Assembly (NCBI GenBank): GCA_019348135.1
Contig: JAHWJY010000015.1
Span: 1-36,864, forward strand
Direction: 5' to 3'
DNA: 36,864 nt
Source of the DNA: Actinomycetota bacterium
GTDB lineage: Bacteria; Actinomycetota; Nitriliruptoria; Nitriliruptorales; Nitriliruptoraceae
Position numbers and translations under genes: made by a program. Below, in pieces: positions 28,322 through 35,902 of the stretch (position 1 is the stretch's first letter; every line of letters begins with the position of its first letter). The notes beneath the pieces are model-generated. The model was given only the letters and a program-made list of their open reading frames with translations, was not told where the DNA came from and made no database searches.

Positions 28322-29704
28322 TCAGGGGTTGACGCGGAGGTCGTCCTCGACGGCCTGCCAGCTCTTGCGGGCGGCGATCAGGACCGGGTCCCAGACCGGC
28401 GAGAACGGCGGCGCGTAGGACAGGTCCACGTTCAGGAGGTCGTCGACGGTCATCTCGTTCCAGAGCGCCGTCGCGAACACGTCGATGCGCTTGGCGGCAC
28501 CCTCCTCGCCCACGATCTGCGCCCCGAGCAGCCGTCCCGTGCGCTTCTCGGCGACCACCTTCATCGTGAGCTCCTTCGCGCCGGGGTAGTAGCCGGCGCG
28601 CGTGGTCGACCGGACCGTCTCGGTCACGACCTCGAAGCCGACGTCGCACGCCTCCTCCGCGCCCAGCCCGGTGCGTGCGACCTCGGTGCCGCAGACCTTC
28701 GTGACCGAGGTCCCGACCACCCCGGGGAAGGTCGCGTAGCCACCGCCGAGGTTGATGCCGGCGACGCGGCCCTGCTTGTTCGCGATGGTGCCGAGCGCGA
28801 TCGCCATCGACCGCCGCGACACCCGGTGGAACACCTCCGCGCAGTCGCCGGCGGCCCACACGCCGTCGGTCGGCGTGTGCATCCGACGGTCCGTGACCAT
28901 CCCGCCGGCAGCTCCGACCTCGAGCCCCGCGTCCCGGGCCAGGGCCACGTTCGGGGCGTTGCCGATGCCGAGGATCACGACGGTCGCGTGGAGGTCACCG
29001 TCCTCGGTGGCGACGCTCTCGACCCGGCCGTCCGCGTCGAGGTCGAAGCCGAGGACGCTCGTCCCCAGGTGGAGCTGGACGCCCAGCGCCTCGACCTCCC
29101 GCGCCACCATGGCACCCATGTCGGCGTCGAGCGCCAGCTTCATGGGGTACGTGCCGCGGTCGACGAGGTGCACGTGGATCCCGCGCTGCACCATCGCCTC
29201 GGCCATCTCGAGCCCGATGTAGCCGGCGCCGACGACGACCGCCTGGGAGCAGCCGCTCGCGAGGTCGTCGAGGACGCGCTGGCCGTCGTCGAGCGTCTGG
29301 ACCCCGTGGATGCCGGCCCCGTCGATGCCCGGGAGGTCGGGTCGGTACGGCACGGCGCCGGTCGCGACGAGCAGCTCGTCGTAGGGCTCGTCCCGCTCGC
29401 CGCCCGCCTCGAGGTCGCGCACCCGCAGCGTGCGGCCGACGGGATCGATCCCGACGACCTCGTGGCGGAGGTGGACGTCGATGGCGTAGTCGTCGCGGAA
29501 GGTCTCGGGCGCACGCGCGATCAGCTCGTCGCGGTCCTCCACCACGCCGCCGATCCAGTACGGGATCCCGCACGCGGAGTAGGACGTGAAGTGTCCGCGC
29601 TCGAACGCCACGATCTCGAGGGCGTCCGGCCCGCGACGACGGCGCGCCTGCGACGCCCCGCTCATACCGGCGGCGTCGCCTCCGACGACGACCAGGCGCG
29701 TCAC
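28322..29704 (-). CDS. CoA-disulfide reductase-like FAD/NAD(P) oxidoreductase
   Basis: The product has 460 residues. The GTG at 29704 overlaps the rhodanese stop (GTGA), and the FAD motif begins immediately (VVVGGDAAGMSGA); the frame stays open to 29761. The single redox Cys45 in SYSACGIPYWIGG is the mark of the CoA-disulfide/persulfide reductase group. The NAD(P) motif is VVVGAGYIGLEMAE and the second FAD motif is GVWAAGDCAEV. It probably reduces CoA disulfide, a persulfide or a related low-molecular thiol. The coupled rhodanese supports persulfide chemistry. Confidence 0.9.
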   Translation of the reverse strand: MTRLVVVGGDAAGMSGASQARRRRGPDALEIVAFERGHFTSYSACGIPYWIGGVVEDRDELIARAPETFRDDYAIDVHLRHEVVGIDPVGRTLRVRDLEAGGERDEPYDELLVATGAVPYRPDLPGIDGAGIHGVQTLDDGQRVLDDLASGCSQAVVVGAGYIGLEMAEAMVQRGIHVHLVDRGTYPMKLALDADMGAMVAREVEALGVQLHLGTSVLGFDLDADGRVESVATEDGDLHATVVILGIGNAPNVALARDAGLEVGAAGGMVTDRRMHTPTDGVWAAGDCAEVFHRVSRRSMAIALGTIANKQGRVAGINLGGGYATFPGVVGTSVTKVCGTEVARTGLGAEEACDVGFEVVTETVRSTTRAGYYPGAKELTMKVVAEKRTGRLLGAQIVGEEGAAKRIDVFATALWNEMTVDDLLNVDLSYAPPFSPVWDPVLIAARKSWQAVEDDLRVNP

Positions 29705-30018
29705 GCGACCTCCCCGTCGGAGCCGTCGGTGGCGACGAACGGCAGGCCGGCGCGCTCCCACGCCTGCATCCCGCCGTCGAGGTTCTCGGCCGGGTAGCCC
29801 GCCCGGACGAGCGCCTGCGCCACCTGGGAGCTCCGCGCCCCGCTGCGGCAGACGGCGACGACCGTGCGGTCCTCCGCGATCTCGTCGCGCCGGGCGTTCA
29901 GCTCACCCATCGGGATGTGGACGGCGCCCTCGATGTGGCCGGCGTCCCACTCGTAGGGCTCGCGGACGTCGAGGAACTGCACGTCGTCGCGTTCCTCGTG
30001 GGCGGTGACGGGATCCAC
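29701..30018 (-). CDS. Single-domain rhodanese sulfurtransferase
   Basis: The 105-residue product starts at GTG 30018 with GAGGAG upstream. It is one rhodanese domain: FLDVREPYEWDAGHI, VHIPMGEL, and the active loop VVAVCRSGARSSQVA with a six-residue catalytic loop starting at the Cys. It would carry sulfane sulfur as a Cys persulfide in the cytoplasm. It overlaps the CoA-disulfide reductase-like gene by 4 bp; fused versions of these two domains are known, so a shared role in persulfide or sulfide handling is likely. Confidence 0.92.
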   Translation of the reverse strand: MDPVTAHEERDDVQFLDVREPYEWDAGHIEGAVHIPMGELNARRDEIAEDRTVVAVCRSGARSSQVAQALVRAGYPAENLDGGMQAWERAGLPFVATDGSDGEVA

Positions 30019-30070
30019 GTGCGGTCGCTCCTCGTGCGTGCGTCGGATGACGGTCCGGGGTCCGGGGGGC

Positions 30071-30720
30071 TCACCCTGCCACACGTGGAGGGTCGGCGGC
30101 ATCGATGGCGGCCGCCCAGCCGGCCGTGGCGTCCTCGACCGCGACCCGGAGCGTCCAGCCGGCGTCGTCGGGGCCGGCGGAGGCGACGGACGCCGTCGAG
30201 AAGGCGTACCAGCGCAGGCCCTCGAGAGCGGACGCGAGCTCGTCCGGGTCGCCTCCGACCGGCTCGCCCGTCGCCTCCCGGGCGACCTCCCAGGCGGACG
30301 ACCGGCCGGCCGCGAGCCCACGCCGGCGAGCGACGGGTCACCCGTCAGGTCCTCGCCGCGCAGGATGCGTTCCTGGGCGACCGTGGTGGCGACGAACGGC
30401 ACGTCGAGGTGCGGGGCGAGATCCGCCCAGGTGTGGTGCTGGGCGACGACCTCGGTCAGCGGACCCAGGGCGAAGGGCGCCGCCCCCGGGACGACCACGC
30501 TCGCCGCCAGCGCCGGCGGTCCTTCGAGGGCGAGCCGGTAGGCGGCGTACTGCGCCGGCCCCCACAGCTGCCGTCCGGTCGCCTCGGCCGCGCCGAGGCA
30601 ACGCCGACGCAGCTCCGTGACGACGTCCCAGTCGCCGCGGTCGGCCGCGCGGTCGACCTCGCGCACCAGCCCGTCGAGGTCGCCGCTGGCGACGAGCTCG
30701 GACAGGCTCGCGGAGGACAC
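30071..30720 (-). pseudogene. Unknown-family gene with a single-base frameshift
   Basis: GTG at 30720 opens a frame encoding SELVASGDLDGLVREVDRA and QLWGPAQYAAYRLALEGPP through DLTGDPSLAGVG. After the CCC run at 30317-30319 coding character moves to another frame: LAAGRSSAWEVAREATG, then ELASALEGLRWYAFSTAS and WTLRVAVEDATAGWAAAIDA, ending at the TGA 30071-30073. Adding one G to the GGG run restores a continuous 216-residue protein. I do not recognise the family by name. It may be a true pseudogene or a homopolymer sequencing error. It lies between the FKBP and rhodanese genes on the same strand. Confidence 0.75.
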
Positions 30721-30725
30721 GGGGC

Positions 30726-31232
30726 TCAGCCGACCTCGAGGAGGTCGACGACGAACACGAGCGTCTCGTTGGGTGCGATCGTGCCGGGGTAGCCCGCCTC
30801 GCCGTACCCCATCTCCGGCGGGATCACGAGCTTGCGACGACCCCCGACCTTCATGCCCGCGACGCCCTGATCCCAGCCGGCGATGACCCGGCCCGCCCCG
30901 AGCTCGAACGTGAACGGCTGGGACCCGTTCCACGAGGCGTCGAACTCCTCGCCGGTCGACCACGACTTGCCCACGTAGTGGACCGTGACGGTGTCGCCCG
31001 CCTCGGCGACCTCGCCGTCGCCCTCCACGAGGTCGACGACCTCGAGCTCCGTCGGGGGTGCCGCGGCGCTGTCGATCTCGAACTCGGGCTTCATCTGGAG
31101 GTCCTCGGTCGTGTCGGGTGATGCGGCCGGCTCGGAGACGACCTCGGGGGTGTCGCCGCCGCCGCAGGCGGGCAGGAGGAGCGCCGCGGCGAGCACGACG
31201 GTGGCCGCGCGACGGGAGCGGGGCAGGGGCAC
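30726..31232 (-). CDS. FKBP-type peptidyl-prolyl isomerase lipoprotein
   Basis: The 168-residue product has a lipobox LLPAC with Cys23, an acidic linker to about residue 60, and a complete FKBP domain: VTVHYVGKSWSTGEEFDASW, VIAGWDQGVAGMKVGGRRKLVIPPE, GYGEAGYPGTIAPNETLVFVVDLL. It assists folding of exported proteins at the outer face of the membrane. The stop is 5 bp from the start of the frameshifted gene. The promoter hexamer overlaps that of the divergent antiporter gene. Confidence 0.93.
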   Translation of the reverse strand: MPLPRSRRAATVVLAAALLLPACGGGDTPEVVSEPAASPDTTEDLQMKPEFEIDSAAAPPTELEVVDLVEGDGEVAEAGDTVTVHYVGKSWSTGEEFDASWNGSQPFTFELGAGRVIAGWDQGVAGMKVGGRRKLVIPPEMGYGEAGYPGTIAPNETLVFVVDLLEVG

Positions 31233-31257
31233 GGTGCGTCCGGAGGTCGGGGCCCGG

Positions 31258-31267
31258 AGGCTACCGT
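31258..31267. promoter_or_regulatory. Overlapping divergent -10 elements (TAGCCT minus, TACCGT plus)
   Basis: The hexamers share the TA at 31262-31263. On the plus strand TACCGT ends 6 nt before the antiporter ATG at 31274, which predicts a leaderless start. On the minus strand TAGCCT predicts an 18-nt leader for the FKBP lipoprotein. Confidence 0.45.
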
Positions 31268-31273
31268 GCGGCC

Positions 31274-32218
31274 ATGCTCCTCCCGATCCTCGGCATCGCC
31301 GGCGGGCTGGTCGTCCTGACCTTCGCCTCCGACCAGTTCGTGCTCGGCGCGGCCCGCCTCGCCGCCCGGCTGCGGCTCTCCGCCGTCGTGATCGGCGCGG
31401 TCGTGATCGGGTTCGGCACGAGCGCCCCGGAGATGATCGTGTCCGGCCTCGCGGCCGCGCAGGGGTCGCTCGACATCGCGGTCGGCAACGTCGTCGGCTC
31501 GAACATCGCGAACCTGTCGCTCGTGCTCGGTCTCGCGTCCCTGGTCGTGCCGATCGCCGTGGCGTCGCCGACGATCCGGCGCGAGATCCCGATCTCGCTC
31601 GCGGCGACCGTGCTGTTCGCGCTCCTCGTCCAGGGAGGGCTCAGCCGGACCGAGGGAGTCATCGCCGCACTCGCGCTCGCCGTCGCCCTCGGCTGGATGC
31701 TGCGCAGCGCCCGCGGCGAGGACGTGGAGCTGTCGGCGGAGGTCGACGAGTTCCTCGCCGACGAGACCACCGTCCACACCGGTCACGAGCTGGCACGGAC
31801 GATCCTCGGCTTGGCCGCCACGCTCGCCGCGGCCCAGGTCCTCGTCCTCTCCGCGACCCGGATCGCGGCCGACGTCGGCCTGGCGGAGGGGTTCGTCGGC
31901 CTCACGATCGTCGCGATCGGGACGTCGCTGCCCGAGCTCGCGACCTCCCTGCAGGCGGCGCGCAAGGGGGAGACCGACCTCATCGTCGGGAACCTGCTCG
32001 GGTCCAACATCTTCAACTCGCTCGGGGTGGTCGCCGTCGCCGCGCTCGTGGGGCCGGGACGTCTCGACGATCCGGCGTTGGCGGGGTCGGCGGTCGCGCT
32101 GATGCTGGCGGTCTCGGGCGTGGCGGCCGTCGCCATGGTCACGGGCCGACGTGTCGTGCGGTGGGAGGGTCTGGTGCTCCTGGTCGGCTACCTCGCGGTG
32201 GTGCCGTTCCTCGCCTGA
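31274..32218 (+). CDS. Calcium/sodium:cation antiporter (CaCA family, YrbG-like)
   Basis: The 314-residue inner-membrane protein has two homologous halves. The alpha-1 repeat is GFGTSAPEMIVSGLAAA with VGNVVGSNIANLSLVLG, and alpha-2 is AIGTSLPELATSLQAARKG with VGNLLGSNIFNSLGV. The Glu/Asn-rich pairs bind the cation. About ten membrane segments surround a short cytoplasmic loop with acidic residues (SAEVDEFLADET). The expected activity is Ca or Na exchange against protons. The start has no Shine-Dalgarno sequence and fits a leaderless mRNA. Confidence 0.93.
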   Translation: MLLPILGIAGGLVVLTFASDQFVLGAARLAARLRLSAVVIGAVVIGFGTSAPEMIVSGLAAAQGSLDIAVGNVVGSNIANLSLVLGLASLVVPIAVASPTIRREIPISLAATVLFALLVQGGLSRTEGVIAALALAVALGWMLRSARGEDVELSAEVDEFLADETTVHTGHELARTILGLAATLAAAQVLVLSATRIAADVGLAEGFVGLTIVAIGTSLPELATSLQAARKGETDLIVGNLLGSNIFNSLGVVAVAALVGPGRLDDPALAGSAVALMLAVSGVAAVAMVTGRRVVRWEGLVLLVGYLAVVPFLA

Positions 32219-32222
32219 CCGC

Positions 32223-32228
32223 TAGCGT
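32223..32228 (+). promoter_or_regulatory. -10 hexamer TAGCGT for the amidotransferase gene
   Basis: TAGCGT lies just after the antiporter stop and predicts a leader of about 45 nt that contains GGAGG repeats before the ATG at 32279. Confidence 0.3.
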
Positions 32229-32278
32229 CGCGCCCGCGCGGAGGCGGGGCGGCGGACGTCGGAGGTCGGAGGTCGAAG

Positions 32279-33079
32279 ATGAGCGCAGGCGACGACCCCG
32301 GGCAGCTGCTCGTGCTCCAGCACGCCACCGCGACCGGCCCCGACCAGCTCGTCCCGGTGCTCGAGGCGCGGGCGTCACAGCGGCCGTGGCGGTTGGTCGC
32401 GCTCGACCGGGAGCCGGTGCCCGAGCTCAGCGCCGACGTGCGCGGCCTGCTGGTCCTCGGCGGCCCGATGGGGGTGCACGACCGCGACGAGCACCCGTGG
32501 ATCGACGACGAGCTCGCCCTCCTCCGGTCCGCGCTCGATCGTGACGTGCCGATCCTCGGCATCTGCCTGGGCGCGCAGCTGCTCGCGACGGCCGCCGGTG
32601 GCGAGGTGACGCGCCGCGACCGGCCCGAGGTGGGCGTGTTCCCGCTCCAGCGCACCGAGGCCGGGACGGAGGACGACATCTTCGCCGGGTGGCCGGACGG
32701 TGGACACGTGGTGCTGTCGCACCAGGACCAGGTCACGACCCTGCCCGCCGACAGCGTGCCGATGCTGGCGGGATCCGGTTCGAGCGCGGGGTCGTCTTCG
32801 ACGCTGCCCGACGGCGTCCCGGCCTGGCGGCTCGGCGACGGGGGGCACTACGCGGTCCAGTTCCACCCGGAGGTGGGTGGCGACGGCATCGCGGGCTGGG
32901 TCGCGCGGGACGAGCTGCGGGCCATGTACGAGCGCGCCGACATCGACCCCGACGCGCTCGTCGCCGACGTCCGCCGGCGGGAGGCGTTCCTCCGCGGGGT
33001 CGGCGTGAGCCTCGTCGGGCGCTGGCTCGACGGCGTCGTCGGGGCGGACGACCCCGGCCCGCGCCGGAGCCGCGGCTGA
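32279..33079 (+). CDS. Class I glutamine amidotransferase-like protein (GATase1)
   Basis: The 266-residue product has the nucleophile Cys in GICLGAQLLA and the His-Glu pair in VQFHPEVG, the complete triad of a class I glutaminase. The PMGVHDRDEHPWIDDE block is typical of stand-alone GMP-synthase-like homologues. No synthetase partner is adjacent, so the acceptor of the ammonia or the true substrate is unknown. GGTCGGAGGTCGGAGGTCG, a direct repeat of ribosome-site type, precedes the ATG. The stop lies in a hairpin shared with the convergent gene. Confidence 0.88.
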   Translation: MSAGDDPGQLLVLQHATATGPDQLVPVLEARASQRPWRLVALDREPVPELSADVRGLLVLGGPMGVHDRDEHPWIDDELALLRSALDRDVPILGICLGAQLLATAAGGEVTRRDRPEVGVFPLQRTEAGTEDDIFAGWPDGGHVVLSHQDQVTTLPADSVPMLAGSGSSAGSSSTLPDGVPAWRLGDGGHYAVQFHPEVGGDGIAGWVARDELRAMYERADIDPDALVADVRRREAFLRGVGVSLVGRWLDGVVGADDPGPRRSRG

Positions 33080-33102
33080 CGCGTCGCGGACCGGAGCGTC
33101 AG
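33076..33102. terminator. Shared hairpin containing both stop codons
   Basis: CTGACGC (33076-33082) pairs with GCGTCAG (33096-33102) around a 13-nt loop. The amidotransferase TGA and the M23 gene's stop each lie inside an arm. The stem is only 7 bp, so termination is a guess. Confidence 0.35.
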
Positions 33103-34781
33103 TCGGCCGCAGCCGCCAGACGGCTCAGCACGCCGCCGGTGACGACGCCGGTGCCTCCGATGGCCGAGACGGCGGTCACGCGGTCGGCACGCCGACGCAG
33201 CCACTCGTCCACCACGTTGCCCCCGGCCGGGTCGGTGCCGTCGACGAGCACGAGCACCTCCCCGCGGGCGGCGACCGTCCGCCCGGCGGCCAGCGCGTCG
33301 GGGTAGTTGCGCCCCGTCGCCACCCACACGCGCCGGTCGGAGGCACCGGCGGCGATCGCCTCCTCGGCCAGGGCGATCGACGTGGCGTACCGGTCGGCGC
33401 CGGCGAGCCGTCGGGTCGTGCGACCCATGGACCGGATCGTGTCCTCGACCTCCGTGCCGATGGCGACCGGACCGCCGGCGATGCGGACCTCGCCGATGTC
33501 GCTGCGGGCGAGGAACCGGCGGGTGGCGAGCGGCAGCTCGCCCCCCTTCGTCAGCAGGATCGGGACGTCGCCGGCCGCCGCGACGGCGCTGGCGGCGAGC
33601 GCGTCCGGCCAGCCTCGGGACGGATCCGCGTGCTCGCCGAGAGCCACGATCGGCGACATGATGCCGTCCCGGTCGGCGGCGATCTCCTCCGCGACCAGAC
33701 GCGACAGCTCGTAGCGGTCGGCGCCGGCGATCCTGCGGCTCGAGCTCACACCGGCGTGCTCGCGGAGCTGGCCCTCGAGCTCGGGACCGAGCACGCGCGT
33801 GTCACCCACGATGACCGCCGTGGTGGCGCCGAGCCGCTCGATCTCGGCGGCGACCGCCGGGTCGAGCAGATCGCGCTCCTGCAACTGCGTGCCCCACGTG
33901 AGGAGGACCGGGGCGTCCAGGGTGGCGGCGAGCGGGGCGGCGAGCAGCGCCTCGGGGTAGCCCTCCGCCGGCGCGACGACGACGGTCGACGCGGAGGTGA
34001 AGGCGGCACGGGAGAGGGCGACCGACGTGAGGACGCGGTTGTCGCCGGCGACGCGGTCGCCGACGGCGGGTCCGGTCGGCGACGGGGTCGTGGCGGTCCC
34101 GCGGCCCCCGGCCGTCCAGTAGCGGCCGGCGTCGAGCGCGGCGGTCAGGAACGGGTGCGGGTCGCTCTTGCGGTCGTCGTCCGCCCCGTACTGGACGTGG
34201 CCCTCCCACATCTCGAAGTGCAGGTGGTCGTTGCCACAGCCGGCGTTCCCGGACGAGCCGACGTAGCCGAGCAGATCGGACCGCTCGACCCGGACCACGT
34301 CGGAGGTCGAGGAGCCGGTCGGCAGCGGTTCGAGCGTGCCCCGTTCCTCGAGCGCGTCGACGAGCGCCGGCGAGAAGGCGTTGGCCGGCCCGCCGAGCCG
34401 GTCGCAGCCCTCGGGGCGGCCGGGCGTGTCGTTGTTGAGGTGGAGGTAGAAGTAGCTGTTGCCGTCGTCGCCGTAGAGGAGCAGACCGAAGGAGCTGCAC
34501 GGTTCGCTCGCGCAGCGGGTGTCCTCACCCCCGTAGGCACGGCGGACGTAGCCCGACGCCGCCGCGTACACCGGCGTCATCTGGGGCGCCATGATGTCCA
34601 CCCCGCGGTGCGTGCGGCTGCACCCCGTGCCGCGGCAGTCGCCGTAGTTGTCGTGGAGCGTCACCCCGTCGGTGACCTGCACCGGGTACCAGAGCTCGGC
34701 CTCGACGGCGCCCGCCGGCAGGGCCACGACGACCGACAGCGCGAGCGCGATGAGCACGGAGGAGACGACGGAACGCTGCAC
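33099..34781 (-). CDS. Secreted M23 endopeptidase with CWB2 cell-wall-binding repeats
   Basis: The 560-residue product starts at GTG 34781, favoured by GGGAAG 7 nt upstream; an in-frame GTG at 34805 has no ribosome site. Residues 1-27 are a signal peptide (ALSVVVALPAGAVEA). Residues about 35-225 are a complete M23 domain: zinc ligands His58 and Asp62 in THRGVDIMAP, YLHLN, and HLHFEM. From about 250 three CWB2 repeats follow, with YPEALLAAPLAA, WPDALAASAVAAA and YPDALAAGRTVAA. It probably cuts peptidoglycan cross-links while bound to wall polymers. It is the second CWB2 enzyme in the window. Confidence 0.92.
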   Translation of the reverse strand: MQRSVVSSVLIALALSVVVALPAGAVEAELWYPVQVTDGVTLHDNYGDCRGTGCSRTHRGVDIMAPQMTPVYAAASGYVRRAYGGEDTRCASEPCSSFGLLLYGDDGNSYFYLHLNNDTPGRPEGCDRLGGPANAFSPALVDALEERGTLEPLPTGSSTSDVVRVERSDLLGYVGSSGNAGCGNDHLHFEMWEGHVQYGADDDRKSDPHPFLTAALDAGRYWTAGGRGTATTPSPTGPAVGDRVAGDNRVLTSVALSRAAFTSASTVVVAPAEGYPEALLAAPLAATLDAPVLLTWGTQLQERDLLDPAVAAEIERLGATTAVIVGDTRVLGPELEGQLREHAGVSSSRRIAGADRYELSRLVAEEIAADRDGIMSPIVALGEHADPSRGWPDALAASAVAAAGDVPILLTKGGELPLATRRFLARSDIGEVRIAGGPVAIGTEVEDTIRSMGRTTRRLAGADRYATSIALAEEAIAAGASDRRVWVATGRNYPDALAAGRTVAARGEVLVLVDGTDPAGGNVVDEWLRRRADRVTAVSAIGGTGVVTGGVLSRLAAAAD

Positions 34782-34913
34782 GGATCGGCTTCCCGGAGAC
34801 GGCACGAGGGCGAGGGGCTACTCCGATGTAACTCGACGCGCGGGCGCCGGACCTTGAGGCGGGACGGGGCCCGAGGGACGCCCGGCGGCGGACCCCGCGC
34901 CGGCGGCCGGCGC

Positions 34914-34919
34914 TACCGT
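34914..34919 (+). promoter_or_regulatory. -10 hexamer TACCGT for the anti-sigma-like gene
   Basis: TACCGT predicts a start near 34926 and a 40-nt leader with GGGAGG before the ATG at 34966. Confidence 0.35.
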
Positions 34920-34965
34920 CGTCGCGGCGTCGCGGACCGACCCGCCGCGCCACGGGAGGTCGACG

Positions 34966-35619
34966 ATGGCGGCAGCGGCGGGAGCCCGCGACCCGTCGTC
35001 CACGACGGAGGACGCGGCGTCCGCCGAGGACGACGTGCGGGCCCTCATCGCCCTGGCGGCCCTCGGAGGACCGGACCGGCTCGCGCACAGCGAACGGCTG
35101 GCGCTGGGTCGCGCGCTGGAGGCCTCGCCGGCGCTGCGGGCCGAGCTGCGCGCGCTCGCCGCCGTGGCCGCCGCGCTGCCACCCCCCGGCCCCCGACCCG
35201 AGCCCAGGTCCCTCACCCCCCTCGGTATCCCGGCGGTGCTCCTGCGCCCCGACGTCGTCGCGGCGCTCGCCGCGCTCGTGCTGTTCCTCGGGTTCGTCCG
35301 CGTCGCCACGGCCGGCGCCGCCGGCGCCGCCGGCGAGGTCGTCCCGGTCGAGGCGACGACCGTCGCCGGCTCGGTCGAGGTGCGCGACGAGCCGTGGGGG
35401 ACCGAGCTGCACGTCACCCTCGACGACACGGAGCCCGGCGCCGGGTACGCCGTCGTCGTCGACCGTGCCGCCGGCGAGCCGATCGTGGTCGGCGGCTTCG
35501 CCGGCGCGGTGGGGACCGTCCGCTACGTCGGCACCGCCGGCGTGCCGCGCGACGACGTGCGTCGCGTCCGCGTGCTCGACGACGCCGGCGAGGTCGTCCT
35601 CCAGGCCGACCTCGCGTAG
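34966..35619 (+). CDS. Anti-sigma-factor-like single-pass membrane protein
   Basis: The 217-residue product has a cytoplasmic N-terminal helical part (residues 20-75, DDVRALIALAALGG then SERLALGRALEASPALRAEL), one membrane helix (about 95-112), and an extracytoplasmic beta domain from about 125 (GTELHVTLDD, YAVVVDR, GTVRYVG). This architecture and the outer domain resemble RskA-type anti-sigma factors. It lacks the HxxxCxxC zinc motif, and no sigma-factor gene is adjacent. It may be an orphan regulator or an unrelated membrane protein. Confidence 0.6.
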   Translation: MAAAAGARDPSSTTEDAASAEDDVRALIALAALGGPDRLAHSERLALGRALEASPALRAELRALAAVAAALPPPGPRPEPRSLTPLGIPAVLLRPDVVAALAALVLFLGFVRVATAGAAGAAGEVVPVEATTVAGSVEVRDEPWGTELHVTLDDTEPGAGYAVVVDRAAGEPIVVGGFAGAVGTVRYVGTAGVPRDDVRRVRVLDDAGEVVLQADLA

Positions 35620-35625
35620 ACCTCC

Positions 35626-35901
35626 CTACGAGCCGCCGGCGACCGCCGGCACGATGGAGACGGTGTCGGACGACTCCACCTTCGTGTCGAGCCCCTGCAG
35701 GAAGCGGACGTCCTCGTCGCGGACGAAGACGTTCACGAACCGGCGGAGCTCGCCGTTGTCGTCGAGGAGGCGGTCACCGATGCCGGGGTGGAGCTCCTCG
35801 AGCTCCGTCACGATGGCGCGGAGGTCACCGGACTCGACGTCGACCTCGCCCTGCCCGTCGGTGAGCTTGCGGAGGGGGGTGGGGATGCGGACGGTCGGCA
35901 T
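35626..35901 (-). CDS. MoaD/ThiS-type ubiquitin-like sulfur carrier (CysO-like)
   Basis: The 91-residue beta-grasp protein has the FVNVFVRDEDVRFLQGLDTKV and SIVPAVAGG landmarks of the MoaD/ThiS/CysO group. The C-terminus is Gly-Gly-Ser, so one residue follows the Gly-Gly that is usually adenylated and converted to a thiocarboxylate. GAGGAG is 7 nt before the ATG, which is 1 nt past the stop of the threonine synthase gene. It may supply sulfur for cysteine, homocysteine or a cofactor. No activating E1 enzyme is in the window. Confidence 0.88.
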   Translation of the reverse strand: MPTVRIPTPLRKLTDGQGEVDVESGDLRAIVTELEELHPGIGDRLLDDNGELRRFVNVFVRDEDVRFLQGLDTKVESSDTVSIVPAVAGGS

Positions 35902-35902
35902 G

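Noticed and set aside
29701-30963. A 420-residue protein ending in a rhodanese domain
   Set aside because: The frame joins shadow of FKBP, the first frame of the broken gene and the rhodanese. The rhodanese has its own GTG with GAGGAG at 30018.
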